From NCBI GenBank assembly GCA_027405735.1, contig JAPEHQ010000003.1, positions 2,914,001 through 2,978,000 of the forward strand: a stretch of 64,000 nucleotides of DNA. Reading direction: 5' to 3'. The notes beneath the pieces are model-generated. The model did no database searches, was not told where the DNA came from, and saw nothing but the letters and a program-made list of their open reading frames with translations. Positions within the stretch are counted from its first letter, which is position 1, and each line of letters starts with the position of its first letter. Shown one piece after another: positions 48,612-61,165 of this stretch. The translations under genes were made by a program, and so were the position numbers. Source of the stretch: Mucor racemosus. Taxonomy: Eukaryota; Mucoromycota; Mucoromycetes; Mucorales; Mucoraceae.

Positions 48612-50825
48612 GTACAGGTCGGCCGTAGTGTATGGACACACCTTTGACACGTTGATTTCAAAGGGCAGCATCCATAACCTTCTGTGTGTCGAGAAAATCA
48701 TTGCCAAGCGCACCTACTATATAGTTTACTGTGTACTTTTATTGAAAACAATTTAAATACAGCCTATTATATGAATACTGACCCAAGTAAGCTGCCATTC
48801 TATATGAATATAGGTCTGAATATGCATAATGTTGCGTCCATAATTCTGTGTGCATTCCTTGGTTACAATTATGACACGGTTTGATACGATAAGTTCTACA
48901 TTGTAACCAATGAATGTACACAGATTTGTGGACGCAACAATAATCTCCTGGCGTAACATATATACTACAAGTGTTTTAGATACCAGCTTCCATGAGTCAT
49001 TGTGCATTCGGCAAATTTGTACAACAAGTTGGTTATCTGCTATTTACGCCTATTAAAGCCAGTAAGCTCAACAGTTCTCGACGAATATAGACCCAAATGA
49101 CTTCTCATTGCAATAGCAGGTACTTCTAGTGTTGATAGACAGAATTTCAAAACGTTTTAGCCTCCTCAAATTACTGTGAAAGTGGAGAAATGAAAACTCA
49201 TACTTGTTACTATTCTGTATGGATTGTTTTAGATATTCTTTAAAAAATTTTATAAAATCAAGTAATGGTTCAAAATTGGATTTTGAAATTGCACTTAATA
49301 GACAGTAGATGTACGAAAAGTCTATTTCTCAACTGCTTGATATCCAATGTATATACTACTGTATCAAATCTATTTTGACCATTTTTGAGGTTATAGGACA
49401 TCAAATTAAAGATGAATTTTACATTATAAAATTAGCATTAAGATATAGAACTATCCAAACATCGCTAAATGGCAGATTATTTTTAATAATCAAAACATAT
49501 AGCAGTATTGTATCTTTTGACTACATCGCAAATTCTATAATCTTGGCGACACTCTGCATATTATAAAGCATGGTACACAGCTTTTAAAAAGTTAAAAAGG
49601 ATGCGTTTTATTCCTACAATTTAACCAGCAAACCAATACATGCTATAATTTTAACTCTGGATACTATTAAAGTTGTAGTATATATTTTAATATTTTTAGT
49701 TCATTTGGATCAAATTTTCATTGATTACGAGAATTTTTCCAGTAGTATAGCTTTTTAGCAGAGGGAGACAGATCTTTTGTTGTAAATTGAGATATACTCC
49801 AAATAAAAATAGTTTTTAGTTAATGAAATTAGGATATTTTGGTCGTAAATTCACTACGCATTCAGGGCAGCTTTGAAATTCAATTTCGAACCACAATTTA
49901 ATTTTATAGATTTTCTCCAAAATTATCTGAAAGAACTTCCAAACCCATTTTATTTTCTCAAAAAATAGAAATTGAGTGTTGTAAGTCTAGGTCGTAAGAG
50001 TTGTAATTTTGTCATTGTTCCAGTTTGCATCCTATCTTCGAATGTGCCCTACAGTATACGAAGCTCAGATATACTCTTAAACATTACTAGCAAAGAAACT
50101 GTTAATAAAGGTATACAATGTCATAATATTTTATTAATATATGAATACTGTTTGCTCGATATTTGTTTATTTTAGACCATTAGCTACAATTTTTTTGGTT
50201 CTAAACTGGAGCCAATGTCTCCTGTTATACTAGAGTATGTAATCGCATATCGTACATTTAATAAAACTTACCTTCACAGTTTAAACAAAAACGGGCAAGA
50301 TTTACTTATACTTTGAAGAACGAAAAAGATAGATAAAGACGATCGAGTCTTCATAAATACATCGCCACTATTTTGATCGACATATTAATTAGAAACTTCT
50401 TATTTACAGTTTTTTTAAGGGAATATGATGAAATCTTTCAAACACTTTAGTTGGGTAAGTGGAAATGAGATATATAATAGTATATTTAAATATTTTTTCC
50501 TGGGCAAGATAATTGTTGGACATAATACAAGATAGCATTACAAGCTTTGCTTTATAAAGCATTCCAAATACAGTATAATCTTGTATTTTTTCGTTTCGAT
50601 TATCTGATAATATAATATGATTCCAATTGGATTATGCAAATTAGCCATATCAGATTTGATTTCTAAATAATGAAATGAGATCTCTCAAGTGTGTGTGTGT
50701 GTTTTTTTTTGGGAAAAATAACATAATAAATGGGTTCCTTTAAGAAAAAAAGTCTTTAGGTGCAATAAATATGCTAACTCATTGATTTCGAAATTTTTTA
50801 ATTAATAAAGGGAATGATGATTCTA
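48612..50825. other. AT-rich stretch without recognisable gene
   Basis: Contains a 110 bp palindrome derived from LTR family 1 (48830-48939). The remainder shows only short frames and belongs to none of the repeat families seen. Confidence 0.5.
48830..48939. mobile_element. Palindromic LTR-1-related mini-element, 110 bp
   Basis: Inverted repeats of about 40 bp start TGTTGCGTCCA on both strands and resemble the 3' end of LTR family 1 (TGTTGCATCC when read on the other strand). Right beside it (48940-48958) lies the other LTR-1 end, CTCCTGGCGTAACA. An ATAA occurs on both sides. It looks like an internally deleted, snapped-back LTR remnant. Confidence 0.55.
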
Positions 50826-52321
50826 TTACAATTCCTTCTTGTCTTCGACAACGATAGGCTTGTCTTGAGTAGGTGCGATGCCAAGAGCCTTCAATCTCTC
50901 TACTAAACTGGGGTGAGAATGATTCCAAGCAGAATACCAAGGATCAACATTGAATCCACCAAGATTCTTGACACTCAACTTGATCAAAGCACTACGCAAA
51001 GTTGAAGCATAACCTAATTTGAGAGCATAAGCATCAGCTTCATACTCATTCTTGCGTTGATAAACATGTTGCAAAAATCCAATGACACTTTCGATAGGAG
51101 AATAGATGAATTGGAATAGCAAGAAGCCGATTAAAGTTGGCATAGTGATGAATCCAAAATCTTGATAAAGCTGTCTATTATGAATAAAGAGTGAAAACAA
51201 CCAAAAGATAGTTAATAAGTAAACTTGATTAACAGCAAGTAATTTGAGAGTATGGCCCATCTTCCAATGACCAAGCTCATGGGCTAAAACTGCACAAATC
51301 TCATCAGTGTTGGAGTGATCAATTAAAGTATCGTATAATACAATATGCTTGTTCTTGCCAAAGCCATAAAAATAGGCATTGGAATGACCAGAACGCTTTG
51401 ATCCATCAATGACATATAACTTTTTGAGAGGGAAACTGATGCGAGCTGCTAATTCTTCGATACGAGTTCTTAATTCACCATCTTCCATAGGAGTTAATTT
51501 GTTGAACATAGGTTGGATGTAAGTGGGATATACAGTTATAATGAAGAGTTGAAAAACGATGCTATATAATTTGAAATTATGAATCTCTGTCTTTTTCCCC
51601 GCTAAAATTTCAACTTACACAATCACCCAAACATAAAAGTAAAAGTTATCTCCAGTAGACTTGATAATCCATAAAAATGCTGACATGAAAGGGAACATGA
51701 GCACTGCCATAATAAGTTGAGATTTTAAAAGATCGGCGAAATATAATCCAAGGGTTTGGTTATTGAATCCATGGCGTTGCTCAACAACAAAGGTGGAATA
51801 AAGACTGAAAGGCATTGATGTAATGGTTGAGATCAGAGTAAACAAAGTGAGGAATACAAGTGATTGAAGGATCTAGACATTGATTTAATCAGTTACATTG
51901 TGTTAAGATTTTATCAATTACCAATTAACAAACCTCATATTCAGCATCGTAACCAGAAACCTTGTATAAGATTTGTCCAGAGATATCCCAAATTTTGGGA
52001 AGTGCATTATAGTAAAGCATCAAGACAGTTTCAATTTGCTTATAAGCACCCTCAACAAAACCAAATCTAGACTTATCGTAATTGTATACTTGTGCCTTTT
52101 TGAAATCTTCTTCGGTAACAATATCAGCAAGCTCACTAGGACGCTTGGGCATCAAATAACGAGTGTATTGACGGTAACTATGATGGTTTAAAATACAGGA
52201 ACCAATCTGATATACATTAAACTTACTTGAGGTATTGTTCGAAAACGTAAACAATGCATGAGAATCCCAATACAAATTGCTTGTAATCTACTTTATCCAA
52301 TTGAGTCAGTATATCGTCCAT
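50826..52321 (-). CDS. STE24: CAAX prenyl protease 1 (Ste24-type zinc metalloprotease), 442 aa
   Basis: Four exons on minus: 52321-52227, 52177-51934, 51872-51619, 51561-50826 (1329 nt). It removes the -AAX tripeptide from farnesylated proteins such as fungal a-factor-like pheromones, and clears clogged translocons, in the ER membrane. HELGH (residues 292-296) holds the zinc ligands and catalytic Glu, and KNEYEADAYAL supplies the third ligand Glu. Family motifs FVVEQRHGFNNQTLGLYFAD, VYPTYIQPMFNKLTPM, RSGHSNAYFYGFGKNKHIVLYDTL and AWNHSHPSLVERLKAL are present. Several hydrophobic segments match the seven-span barrel of the family. The exon 2 donor is GTTTGT. It shares its 190 bp promoter with EIPR1. 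Confidence 0.96.
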
Positions 52322-52511
52322 TTTGTATTATAATATAGACTTGATAGAAGGAAAAGAATAAACTGAAGGTACTGACGCGTGGATGTATTAGTATTTGGCA
52401 TCCTAATTACATGTGACTCGGTTGAATAAGGCTTAACTGCGCTTACACCTTACATCTTACATCATTACACAAAAAATACACATGAATAATGTCCCCTTTC
52501 CAATAATAAAC
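52322..52511. promoter_or_regulatory. Bidirectional promoter between STE24 and EIPR1
   Basis: The ATGs of the two genes are 190 bp apart and point away from each other, so both promoters and leaders must lie here. It holds a short GC-richer core (GACGCGTGG at about 52,375, ATGTGACTCGG) in an AT-rich setting. No named site is claimed. Confidence 0.6.
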
Positions 52512-53875
52512 ATGACAGAAAATTCGAGTGTATTTGGTCTTCGACATCAGGTAAGTTAAAGTATGCAAAACAAGATCAAAAATTAAGCAATTCTTTATAA
52601 ATCAAGGCAAGATGTTTGACTCCAGTGACAAGTAGCACCGAGCAAAGTAAATTTCTTGCAGGCACAGTTGGAGCAAAAGACAACGTGGTATGCTTGATAG
52701 AATATGACGATGATGAGACAACAATTACCCCTACAATGTACAATCACCCTGAGGAAGTATGGGATATTGTATCTTGTCCAACAGATGAACATTTACTATT
52801 CACAAGCCATAGTCCAGTTTCTGGAAATCCTTCAAATAGAAAAGCAACATTATGGAGAAAACCAGCTATCACAAAAGAAGAATTAGGTAGTGATCAACGC
52901 TATGACCTAACTCCATTGGTGACACTTGAACAAGAAGGCATAAGAAAGTAAGAGTTGCATAATATAGTAGTTTAATTGATGGAATCATTGATCCATTTTT
53001 AGAGTTTTATGGGATCCAAAAGAACAAAGCCAACAAATTATATCAATAGATGCTAGTAAAATATACCTTTCATCAATACATAATGCCGAATGCCAGGTAA
53101 TTTTGAAGGATAAAAGTAGATTCAAATTAGCTAAAAAACCAGATGAATTTAGACTTTGCTTACAATGGACATATCATCAACATTTTCATCAGATAATAAT
53201 TCACCCTCATTAAGACAACTTCAAAATGCTGTGTGGAATCCACATCAATCAGAAATAATTACTGTAAGTGATCGTACATTATCAGGCTGGGACTTAAGGT
53301 CAGGGAAGAATAGTTTTAGTCGAGCAGATACGCATAAAAGTACAATTCGTGCTGTTGATTACAATCCCAACAAGCCTTATTGTGTAGTAACAGGTGGTGA
53401 TGATGCAGTGGTCAATATCTGGGATGTTCGACAAACATCGCAACCTATGATGGTTGTGGAGGGACATTCACACTGGATTTGGTCTGTTGCGTTTAATCAC
53501 CTGCAAGATCAATTATTACTTACATCTGGATCAGATACATTAGTAAATTTACATAATGTTGTATCTGTTTCCTCTGCTTCTTATTTGGATAGTTCGAGTG
53601 AAGATGAAGATGGCATACAAGAATATGCTTATGAAAGAAACACGTAGGTTTTATTTTGATAAAACGCTTCGGTTGTACTAAATGCATTTTTACTATTAAT
53701 TAGTGTAAAACCCACAGATGGTCTTATTTGTACGTATGATCAACATGAAGATAGTGTTTATAAAGTCGCTTGGAGCCCAGCAGATACCTGGACATTTGCT
53801 TCCATATCTTATGCTGGAAGAGTCGTTATAAGTCAAGTTCCTACTAATGAAAAATTCAAAATCTTGGGTGTATAA
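52512..53875 (+). CDS. EIPR1: EARP/GARP-interacting WD40 protein (EIPR1/TSSC1-like), 378 aa
   Basis: Five exons: 52512-52550, 52607-52947, 53003-53096, 53153-53643, 53704-53875 (1137 nt). WD40 propeller protein; in animals EIPR1 binds the EARP and GARP tethering complexes and supports endosome-to-Golgi transport and dense-core vesicle cargo. Signs of the family: [17 protein letters not shown] at the start (as in VYGLEFQARALTP), [72 protein letters not shown], and the end block [20 protein letters not shown] followed by [12 protein letters not shown]. Length is close to the human protein (387 aa). The first exon is only 13 codons. The 56 nt third intron is the least certain junction, but both phases agree. 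Confidence 0.93.
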
Positions 53876-54420
53876 TAAAAAATGGTGGCTCACCGTTGTA
53901 GTGTCAGTTGTTGAAGACTTTTATAATGTTATTATACATAATTTATCAAGAGACAGATTGCCATAGAATGTTGGTTTAACGTGCTCTTTCTTGTCGTATT
54001 TTTTTGCTTGAAGTTTGATGTAGTTTACAGAATTTGAAAAAGTAGTAAATTTACAACGCTTTTAAAATCAAGCCATTGTGGTAACTTTCAAATGATTTTC
54101 AAGACAAAAAAACAAACGTTTCTGATACGGAATGGCCATCAAATGCCACTCTTTCTTGTGGCATTTTTTGTTGGCCTTGTTATTATATAAAATGAAAACA
54201 TACTTATCCCATAACTGATTCAAATTTAAGAATCTGTATATAAACCTATTACCTTTGATAGTTTACATATCAATTTGATTAAGACGCTATTATAAAGGAT
54301 TTTGAGTAACACTGAAATACTGAATGAAGTCTTAAATGTGCTGGCAATTCTCAAAATTTAGCACATACAGCACTACTTTCGTAACTTGGTTCACTCCTTT
54401 TTTTTAATTATAAATTGCAT
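53876..54420. other. Intergenic region with a stable hairpin
   Basis: Includes the EIPR1 3' region and a strong hairpin at about 54132-54177 (AAATGCCAC paired with GTGGCATTT, with an outer GGCCA/TTGGCC pairing). No gene is seen. Confidence 0.5.
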
Positions 54421-54600
54421 GAAAAAAAAAAGGCGGCCCCAGCTTAAGCGAAGCCTATTGCGAGCCGCCCAAAATCAAAAAATTATGCGCTCGATATGTC
54501 TTGATTGCCATACCGCAGGAGTAAACCAAGACTCCTGCCATATTAGCCTCCCCTAAGGAAGGGCACAATGGCACGCCCTTTTTTAAAGGTCACAGAAGAA
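54421..54600 (-). ncRNA. Candidate structured Pol III-type RNA
   Basis: A GC-rich island in very AT-rich surroundings, with no frame of its own. Read on minus it folds as consecutive hairpins: GGGC/GCCC (loop includes GCCATTG), CCTTCC/GGGAGG, a perfect 8 bp GCAGGAGT/ACTCCTGC, and GGCGGC/GCCGCC with an inner GCTT/AAGC, ending in a run of nine T (with two more after an interrupting base pattern) that would stop RNA polymerase III. A TATA-like TATAAAGATA lies at about 54629-54638, some 30 bp upstream of the likely 5' end. The order GTGCC...CCC...GGGAGGCT recalls the Alu domain of SRP RNA, but the S-domain motif is absent. The divergent IPK1 gene starts 64 bp away. Identity unknown. Confidence 0.4.
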
Positions 54601-54663
54601 TCAATTGTTGTGCGATACAATTATCTTTATAGCTAGTACCATCGACTTGTGGGAGCCTTTATT

Positions 54664-56025
54664 ATGAACTGCACTTCTCTCAACAAAGCAATTCAGGCTA
54701 ATGACTGGACATATGTTGGTGAAGGCAATCAGAATTTAGTCGTGAGATACACGGGCTCAGATGAATCATTTGTAAGTAATATAGGTCCTATTTGGGAATA
54801 GCAATAGATGTTTTAATTCAAATTGTAGGTTGGAAAAGTATTGCGTGTTGTCAAAAGTAATAGCAAAAACCAGAATGTTGATAAGCAATCATTGCTTTCA
54901 AAAAAAGATTTTGTGGATAGAATAATTCGACCATTATTGGGGGAAGAATATGTATTGAACTTGGTAAGAAATCAAATTCCATAAAAAAAGTAACGCATTG
55001 CTAATAATGCAATGTACGTAAAAGCAACCTATTTCCACTTCTGAAATTTTCTTGCATCAGTTGGCAACAAATATTCAGCCTGCTCGGCCGTTAGCACGCC
55101 TTGAAACACAAATTATCACAGATGCACCTATTTCTTTTATTATGGCTGATTTAACACAAATATGGCCTAATAACCCTACGCTCACCTTTGAATTGAAGGT
55201 ATGTTGTTAATTGGCAAATTTAATTGTGCTAATCAAATACATTAGCCTAAATGGGGGTTTAAGCCTTCTTCTGATACTGTGCATAAAATCAAAACTCAAT
55301 ATTGTCGATATTGTATGCATTCTCATTTCCGAAAGACGCAGTTGAATGGCTACTGTCCCTTGGATCTGTACTCAGATACTCCATCTTTGCTACACAATGC
55401 ACTTGACATACTATTAAAAAAGGCGCCTTTAGAAAAGACACTTAGAGTATCCATCAATGGAACATGTACCTCCTTAACCAATTCTGATCCAGATGCTGAA
55501 TATAGATCACTATTGAAAATCAACTCACAGGATGAATTGCTTCCAAAAATCTTAGAGGCTATTTTAATACAAGATCCAATACTGCTTAAACTGAAAACGT
55601 TGCAGGCAGACTTTGATGAACTGGATGTGGAAAAAATAATGCCACTTTACCAGGAATTAGAAAACATAGTTGCAGATAATGATTTATTTGAAAAAGTTGT
55701 CGATAAATACAAAAAACGAAAGCAAGACAGTAATACTCCTATAACAGATTTACAAAGAATATTAGAATATGTGCTATCTATGACTTTTAAAGATTGCTCG
55801 ATTATGATTAATGTGATACCAAAAAGAGACAAAGTTTTAAATCACAAGCTTGTTGCCCTCAGAAATGGACTTATATTCTATTATGATATAAAAGTCATCG
55901 ATACTGATTTAAAAAAAGTAGATAAAATACCCTACTGGTATAAATTAGATCAAGCAATTGTTAAACATGCAATAGAAACCTGCTTTACGAAAGAAAGGGC
56001 TTGCTACTATCCGCATTCTGTCTAA
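54664..56025 (+). CDS. IPK1: Inositol-pentakisphosphate 2-kinase, 386 aa
   Basis: Four exons: 54664-54771, 54829-54963, 55061-55198, 55246-56025 (1161 nt). It phosphorylates inositol pentakisphosphate at position 2 with ATP to give InsP6 (phytate), used in mRNA export, phosphate sensing and pyrophosphate-inositol synthesis. The N-lobe has WTYVGEGNQNLVVRYTG and FVGKVLRVVKS (nucleotide-binding Lys). The family signature is ELKPKWGFKPSSD (from residue 126), then CRYCMHSHFRK, part of the zinc-site region, and YCPLDLYSD. The C-terminal IDP box region appears as TFKDCSIMINVIP with KVIDTDLKKVDKIPYWY. Length is near that of plant and human enzymes and longer than S. cerevisiae Ipk1. All junctions are GT-AG and phase 0. 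Confidence 0.95.
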
Positions 56026-56231
56026 AAAGTTTACAATGTGTTATATTATATGTTTGACCAGTTTGGAATTTTTTATTATAACTTCGTGCGCACTCGTTTA
56101 CATTGTAGAAAAATAGAGAAGTATGACATTGTAAAATGAATGTTATCTTATATAAATAAATATACATACCGTATATGAACACAAACAACTCAGTTATTTG
56201 AGAAAAGTTGAATTTGAACATTGCTAATCGT

Positions 56232-57860
56232 CAAAATCGAAGCGAACCACCTTTTCTAATAACTAACCTCATACTAAATACTTTTAGGAAATACATTAGG
56301 TACTGCTAACAAATATAAATTGATCACATTATGCTATTCATTCCTAAATTGATTCTATATCTCACGAAAGACTCAAAAACGCGTAAAATTCACGGCTTTT
56401 TCCTTGAAAACTGGGTCTCATTTTTCATCCCTGCTCTACTTTTTGTTTTCACTAAATAATACCAAGAAAAAATTATATGCCAATGTACCTGAGATGTTCA
56501 GCTTTAATTCAAAAACAAGTATCTGGAAATATCCTACTTTTTGTAGTTGGTATTAATTTTTCAGTGCTAATGTTTCAGATTTTTTACGCGTATTTCACTG
56601 CTAAAGGATTGAAAACTTTGAGGCTTCATATTTCCAGAAAAAATTAAGCTATTCCAACACTTTTTAATAATGAAACTTACTTGTTTTAAAATGATCTATA
56701 ACATATTTTAATACAAAAAAATTCTGAGCACTTTTATTTTTTTTTCTTTTTTTTGGCATTTCTATATTAGGTTTCAAAATATTGGTTAAATTGAGCAACA
56801 TCTATTTTGCATTCATGTCATTAAGCTCATTGAGCTCTCTCGGATCCAATTTAGTTTTTTTTAATATATTAATTTTTCGTGAAGATATCCTTAAAAATGT
56901 GTACAAAAAGATACCTTCATTTCTGGCTTCCATTTTCCCCTTGTATACCCTCATCCTAAATTCTAAATCTGAAAAAAAAATTGACAAAAATCTCGTTTTC
57001 TGTACGAAAAATGCAGCTAGAAGATTTTAAAATAGCTTGATCGATAGATAATATTTTTGCGCATCATTTCAATTAGTTATATTTTAAATATGCTTATAAA
57101 AAGTGATGTGTATCTTCAAAAAACCTCCAAAATTTTAATTGCATTTTATGCAAAATTTAATGTGAAATGTTTTTCCGATTTTTGTATAAGTGTATGCAGA
57201 ATGCAAAACTTTACAAAAGCTATTTAATACTCTAGGTCAGCTTACTTCGCAGTTCTTGAGCCATCAAACGATTTTGTTTTTTGCATCATTTTCGTCCATG
57301 TTACGCCAGGAGATTATATTAATCTCAAAGCTAAAATATGTACTAAATCATTTAATAAAAATAAAGGAAAACTGTTATAAAATGAAAGAGCACACTAAAA
57401 CTAAAGAACTTTATTATAAGATCGAACCATCTTCTTTTATATTCACATTCTCTAATTATATGACCTGTTTAAATGAGTTTATTTATATATATTCATATAT
57501 CCAATCAAGTCTAGGTGACACACACTAGTTCCATATTCCTGCATACACGGAGCTTCATAACATAATACACAGCAATGTAGAACTTAACATATCAAACTGT
57601 GCCGTAATCTTAACCAAGGAATGCACCCAGATCTGTGGATGCAACAGTCCATTTTTTAAAATAAATTTTGGAACCCTGTTATGATAGGTCTTAAGCTGTG
57701 ATAAAAACTATTATTTGATTATCTCGACAAAAAATAAAGAGTAGCTTTCAGCTGGAGCTATCTTTTGTATACGAAAAATAAACGCCTTAATTTAGTATGC
57801 TCAATTTTTCGCGATCGATTTTAGGTCAATTTTGGTCAATGTTTTAGATAAGTGCTCTTA
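56232..57860 (+). repeat. Repeat family A, copy 5 (interrupted by solo LTR)
   Basis: Family landmarks in order from CGTCAAAATCGAAGCG to the TCTCGACAAAAAATAAAG region. It is broken at TTTCGTCCA by a 348 bp solo LTR (57299-57646); the other copies read CGTCCATTTTTTAAAATAAA without break. About 10% diverged by eye from copies 2 and 3. Confidence 0.75.
57299..57646 (+). mobile_element. Solo LTR, family 1 (348 bp)
   Basis: Begins TGTTACGCCAGGAG and ends GTGGATGCAACA, with exact 5 bp duplications GTCCA at 57294-57298 and 57647-57651. Five other copies of the host repeat show the empty site. A TATATAAATAAA-like promoter region lies about 180 bp in (inverse in the other copies). It is a clear solo LTR left by recombination; its ends resemble Ty3/gypsy elements. 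Confidence 0.88.
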
Positions 57861-58900
57861 TATCCTGATATTAACTCTTCTATTTTCGGACAGATATCAA
57901 TGGCTCGTTGAGGGTAATATGTCAAAAATCTAATTATTATAGATTTAGAAACAATTATGAAAATTCGATGTCAACCATTGAACTTCAGCATGAGATGACA
58001 TTTAGTAGCTAATACTAAATGTCATACCAAACCAGTAGCATTAACAACAAGTACCAATAAACACAACCATAATAGGAAACAACAAAACAAAGACAATCCC
58101 AGCATCTAAATCAGATATATACTAACTCATTAACTACTCCAATCTCATATATTACATACTATATAATCTCTCCCCAATCTATATTTATACCCCAACATAT
58201 AGTATTTATATTATTATTAACATAATTATATAATCATTTTGAAAACATGCAGTATACTGTAGATAGAAAGCATCAGTAAATTGATAAAATGTATCTTTTA
58301 GCAGAGTATTTTTTGTTATAGCATCTTCTGATATCACAGAGGGAAGCATAATAATAATTTGATCCAGTATTATATTCCTTTAAATTCAAGACCATATATT
58401 ACATAATATTCCTAAAATTATATATATTAATGCCAGGAGATTACGTTGATCTTGAAATGCACAAAATTTAGAATAAATATTGTTACAAGAAAAAATGTAT
58501 AATTTAATAAAGAAACTAGTTAAATTAAATCACACACAAAAACTGAAGAGAATCTTTACTTAATATCTTAATATCAATAATTTGTCCTATTTACATTCAA
58601 ATTCTATATTATGTTTATCCGTTAGATCAGTATTGGATCAATTGTACCTTTCTGGCCTTTCATGTCAGACCAATCTATTTACATTAGTAACACAGCATGA
58701 AGTAAACTAAGCTAGATTCCCATCATAAAATACCTAAATTAAATGTGATCTCATTTGAAACCATGCTATCAAAGATAAGACTATATAGTAAATAGACAAT
58801 TGCATAAAGATAGCAAGGGTATAATTACTCAAATAAGAGATGCTAAAATACTAAAGTAATGTGGGATATCCTAAATAAAAGATACAAAAAGTACATGCTT
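57861..58900. other. AT-rich stretch, nothing recognised
   Basis: No gene. ATGCCAGGAGATTACGTTG at about 58,434 resembles the first bases of LTR family 1, possibly another remnant. Confidence 0.4.
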
Positions 58901-60551
58901 ATCAAGTAGAACAAGTAAGTAAGCATATCATTATCCCTATTTGTGCATAATAATAAAATCTGACCATGGGCATAATGAGCTGATTGTATTATGGATATAA
59001 ATTGGTTTGTATATGAGCATCGTGCCGTTCTCAAAATTCCATTGCATTTTTTACTGGTATGGATTTTTAAAATGCATTTGTTTTATTAATATAAATCATA
59101 GACAATACAATTCAATGCGTTGTTGATGTAGAGCAACGCATACAAGAACCAATATATTTACGATTATCATCATTTGTAAATATTTTTATAGCTATAATGT
59201 TTACAGCAACAATGATTTTTGCTCGAGCATAATATTAAATAATACGTGTACTGCTTAAAGTTATATGCAAGCCAAATCTAAGATTATAGATGATGTTACT
59301 TTATCCCACATAAAATTTAAACGAATTAACCTCGTTTAAACGTGTTTCTACATCATTTAAAATTTTATCACTTTTATGGAACATTTCTTGAGATTTTAGC
59401 CAGTTCTAGCTTTTTATTGCGTGGATATAAATATTATTGCCTTGGATTTGATCTAGTAATCAAGAAATACGTCCAATGATACAGTAGTAAATAATGATAT
59501 CTGATCTTAGAATGCAGTTAAATAAGAATATCAGCCTCTAATATAATAGACTAATATTTATACTAAAAATATTAGTCCCTTATATTAGCATACGTATTCA
59601 GATAAAAGGAAAGAATACCAGCTTAATAGTCTGATATGCCATATCAAGCGGTGAATACATCCTTGGAATATGAAAAAAATAAAAAGAGAGAAAAACACGT
59701 AGAAAAGGATTTCAAAGCTTTACATTATTTAACGCAATTAAAACCCTGTTAAATTGCTCATTTCAGCCAATGTAAAAGCAGCATTACAACGTATCAACCA
59801 TAAACTAAACAAAATAGGCAATATCTGTTGTTATCATAGAAACATGCAGTTTCTACCAGAAAAACTCTCTGTCATATTATACATTCATTAAAAAATTGCA
59901 AAAACGAGCCCTTAGAGCGACGCCGTAATTGAGCATGGCAAGATTGAACAGCTAAGTCTCATACGATGGTATATATCTAAGTTTTAAATAAAAATGCGTT
60001 TCTTTTTTTAAATTTTTTTTATGTTTAACCATGTATGGTCTGAAAATTCAGTTTTTGTAGCGGACATTTTTGAAACTTATTTTATCCTTACCAACACTCA
60101 TGATTTTGATCAAAAAATAGAAAAATCAAATTTTGATACCAAAATCAACGTTTAAATATATGACATTGTGAGAAAAAATTGTAGCTATAGATAATACACA
60201 TCGTATAAAAGCTTAACATCAAATGTTAAATAATGAAACTTAGCATTTTTGGCCCAAAAACGGTTTTTTGATTAAAGGATTTTCATATAATATTTTGCAA
60301 TTAAAATATTGTATATTTTTTATTGAGCAAATAGAGCGCTGAACCCTGTATATGTGTATATTTTTTGTTTCTATAATTGGTAGTGTAATAAACTCTAAAT
60401 TTGCAAAACCAGAAAAAAAAATTTAAAAAATGTCAAAATTGATGATCTGGACAAGAATAATTTTCCAAATTAATATTCCGTCTATAAGCCCTGTAAGTCT
60501 TAAAAATAAGAGATTTTATAATACTTGAGAACTTTTTCAAGAATTTACGAT

Positions 60552-60897
60552 CGTTGCATCCACAGATCTGGGTGCATTCCTTGGTTAAGATTACGACACA
60601 GTTTGATATGTTAAGTTCTACATTGCTGTGTATTGTTATGAAGCTCCGTGTATGCAGGAATATGGAACTAGTGTGTGTCACCTAGATTTGATTGGATATA
60701 TGTATATATATAAATAAACTCATTTAAACAGGTCATATAATTAGAGAATGTGAATATAAAAGAAGATGGTTCGATCTTATAATAAAGTTCTTTAGTTTTA
60801 GTGTGCTCTTTCATTTTATAACAGTTTTCCTTTATTTTTATTAAATGATTTAGTACATATTTTAGCTTTGAGATTGATATAATCTCCTGGCGTAACA
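60552..60897 (-). mobile_element. Solo LTR, family 1, same site as the one at 3149
   Basis: Flanked by ACGAT at 60547-60551 and 60898-60902, the identical target and position inside the host element as the LTR at 3149-3499. Ends and internal sequence agree apart from small gaps. The shared junction shows that the two host copies descend from one LTR-bearing ancestor. Confidence 0.85.
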
Positions 60898-61040
60898 ACG
60901 ATGCTGTAACCACTTGATTCAAGCTTATTACTGTAAGTATTTATAAATGTTAATATTGTGTGGTAGTTTATTTGATGATAATATAGTCTTACTTTATAAT
61001 TCTTGCGTTAGAAGTGATTTACATTAAGTTTTAGTCTTAC

Positions 61041-61165
61041 CCCTCCAACATCATAAACATAAGCATGGCCATCATCACTGGGACCTATTGCCGCCGTTTT
61101 ACTCTCCTCTTTCTCCCAAACCAATTTATTCAATTCTTTACCAGAACAAACGTACTTTTTTTGAC
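61041..61165 (-). pseudogene. Dynein intermediate chain-like WD exon in repeat (copy c)
   Basis: Same exon-like unit as at 3643-3764, with TATAG acceptor and GTAAGA donor. The frame reads YVCSGKELNKLVWEKEES, then AAIGPSDDGHAYVYDVGG. No stop interrupts it, but no other dynein exon is present. Confidence 0.5.

Noticed and set aside
48340..48628. Overlapping frames of 60-70 residues at the right end of element copy b
   Set aside because: They overlap in several frames within subterminal repeats (GCACA/TGTGC motifs) and are not conserved in copy c.
54132..54177. Hairpin plus T-run as a bacterial-type terminator
   Set aside because: Not meaningful in a fungal nuclear genome; kept only as a structural observation.
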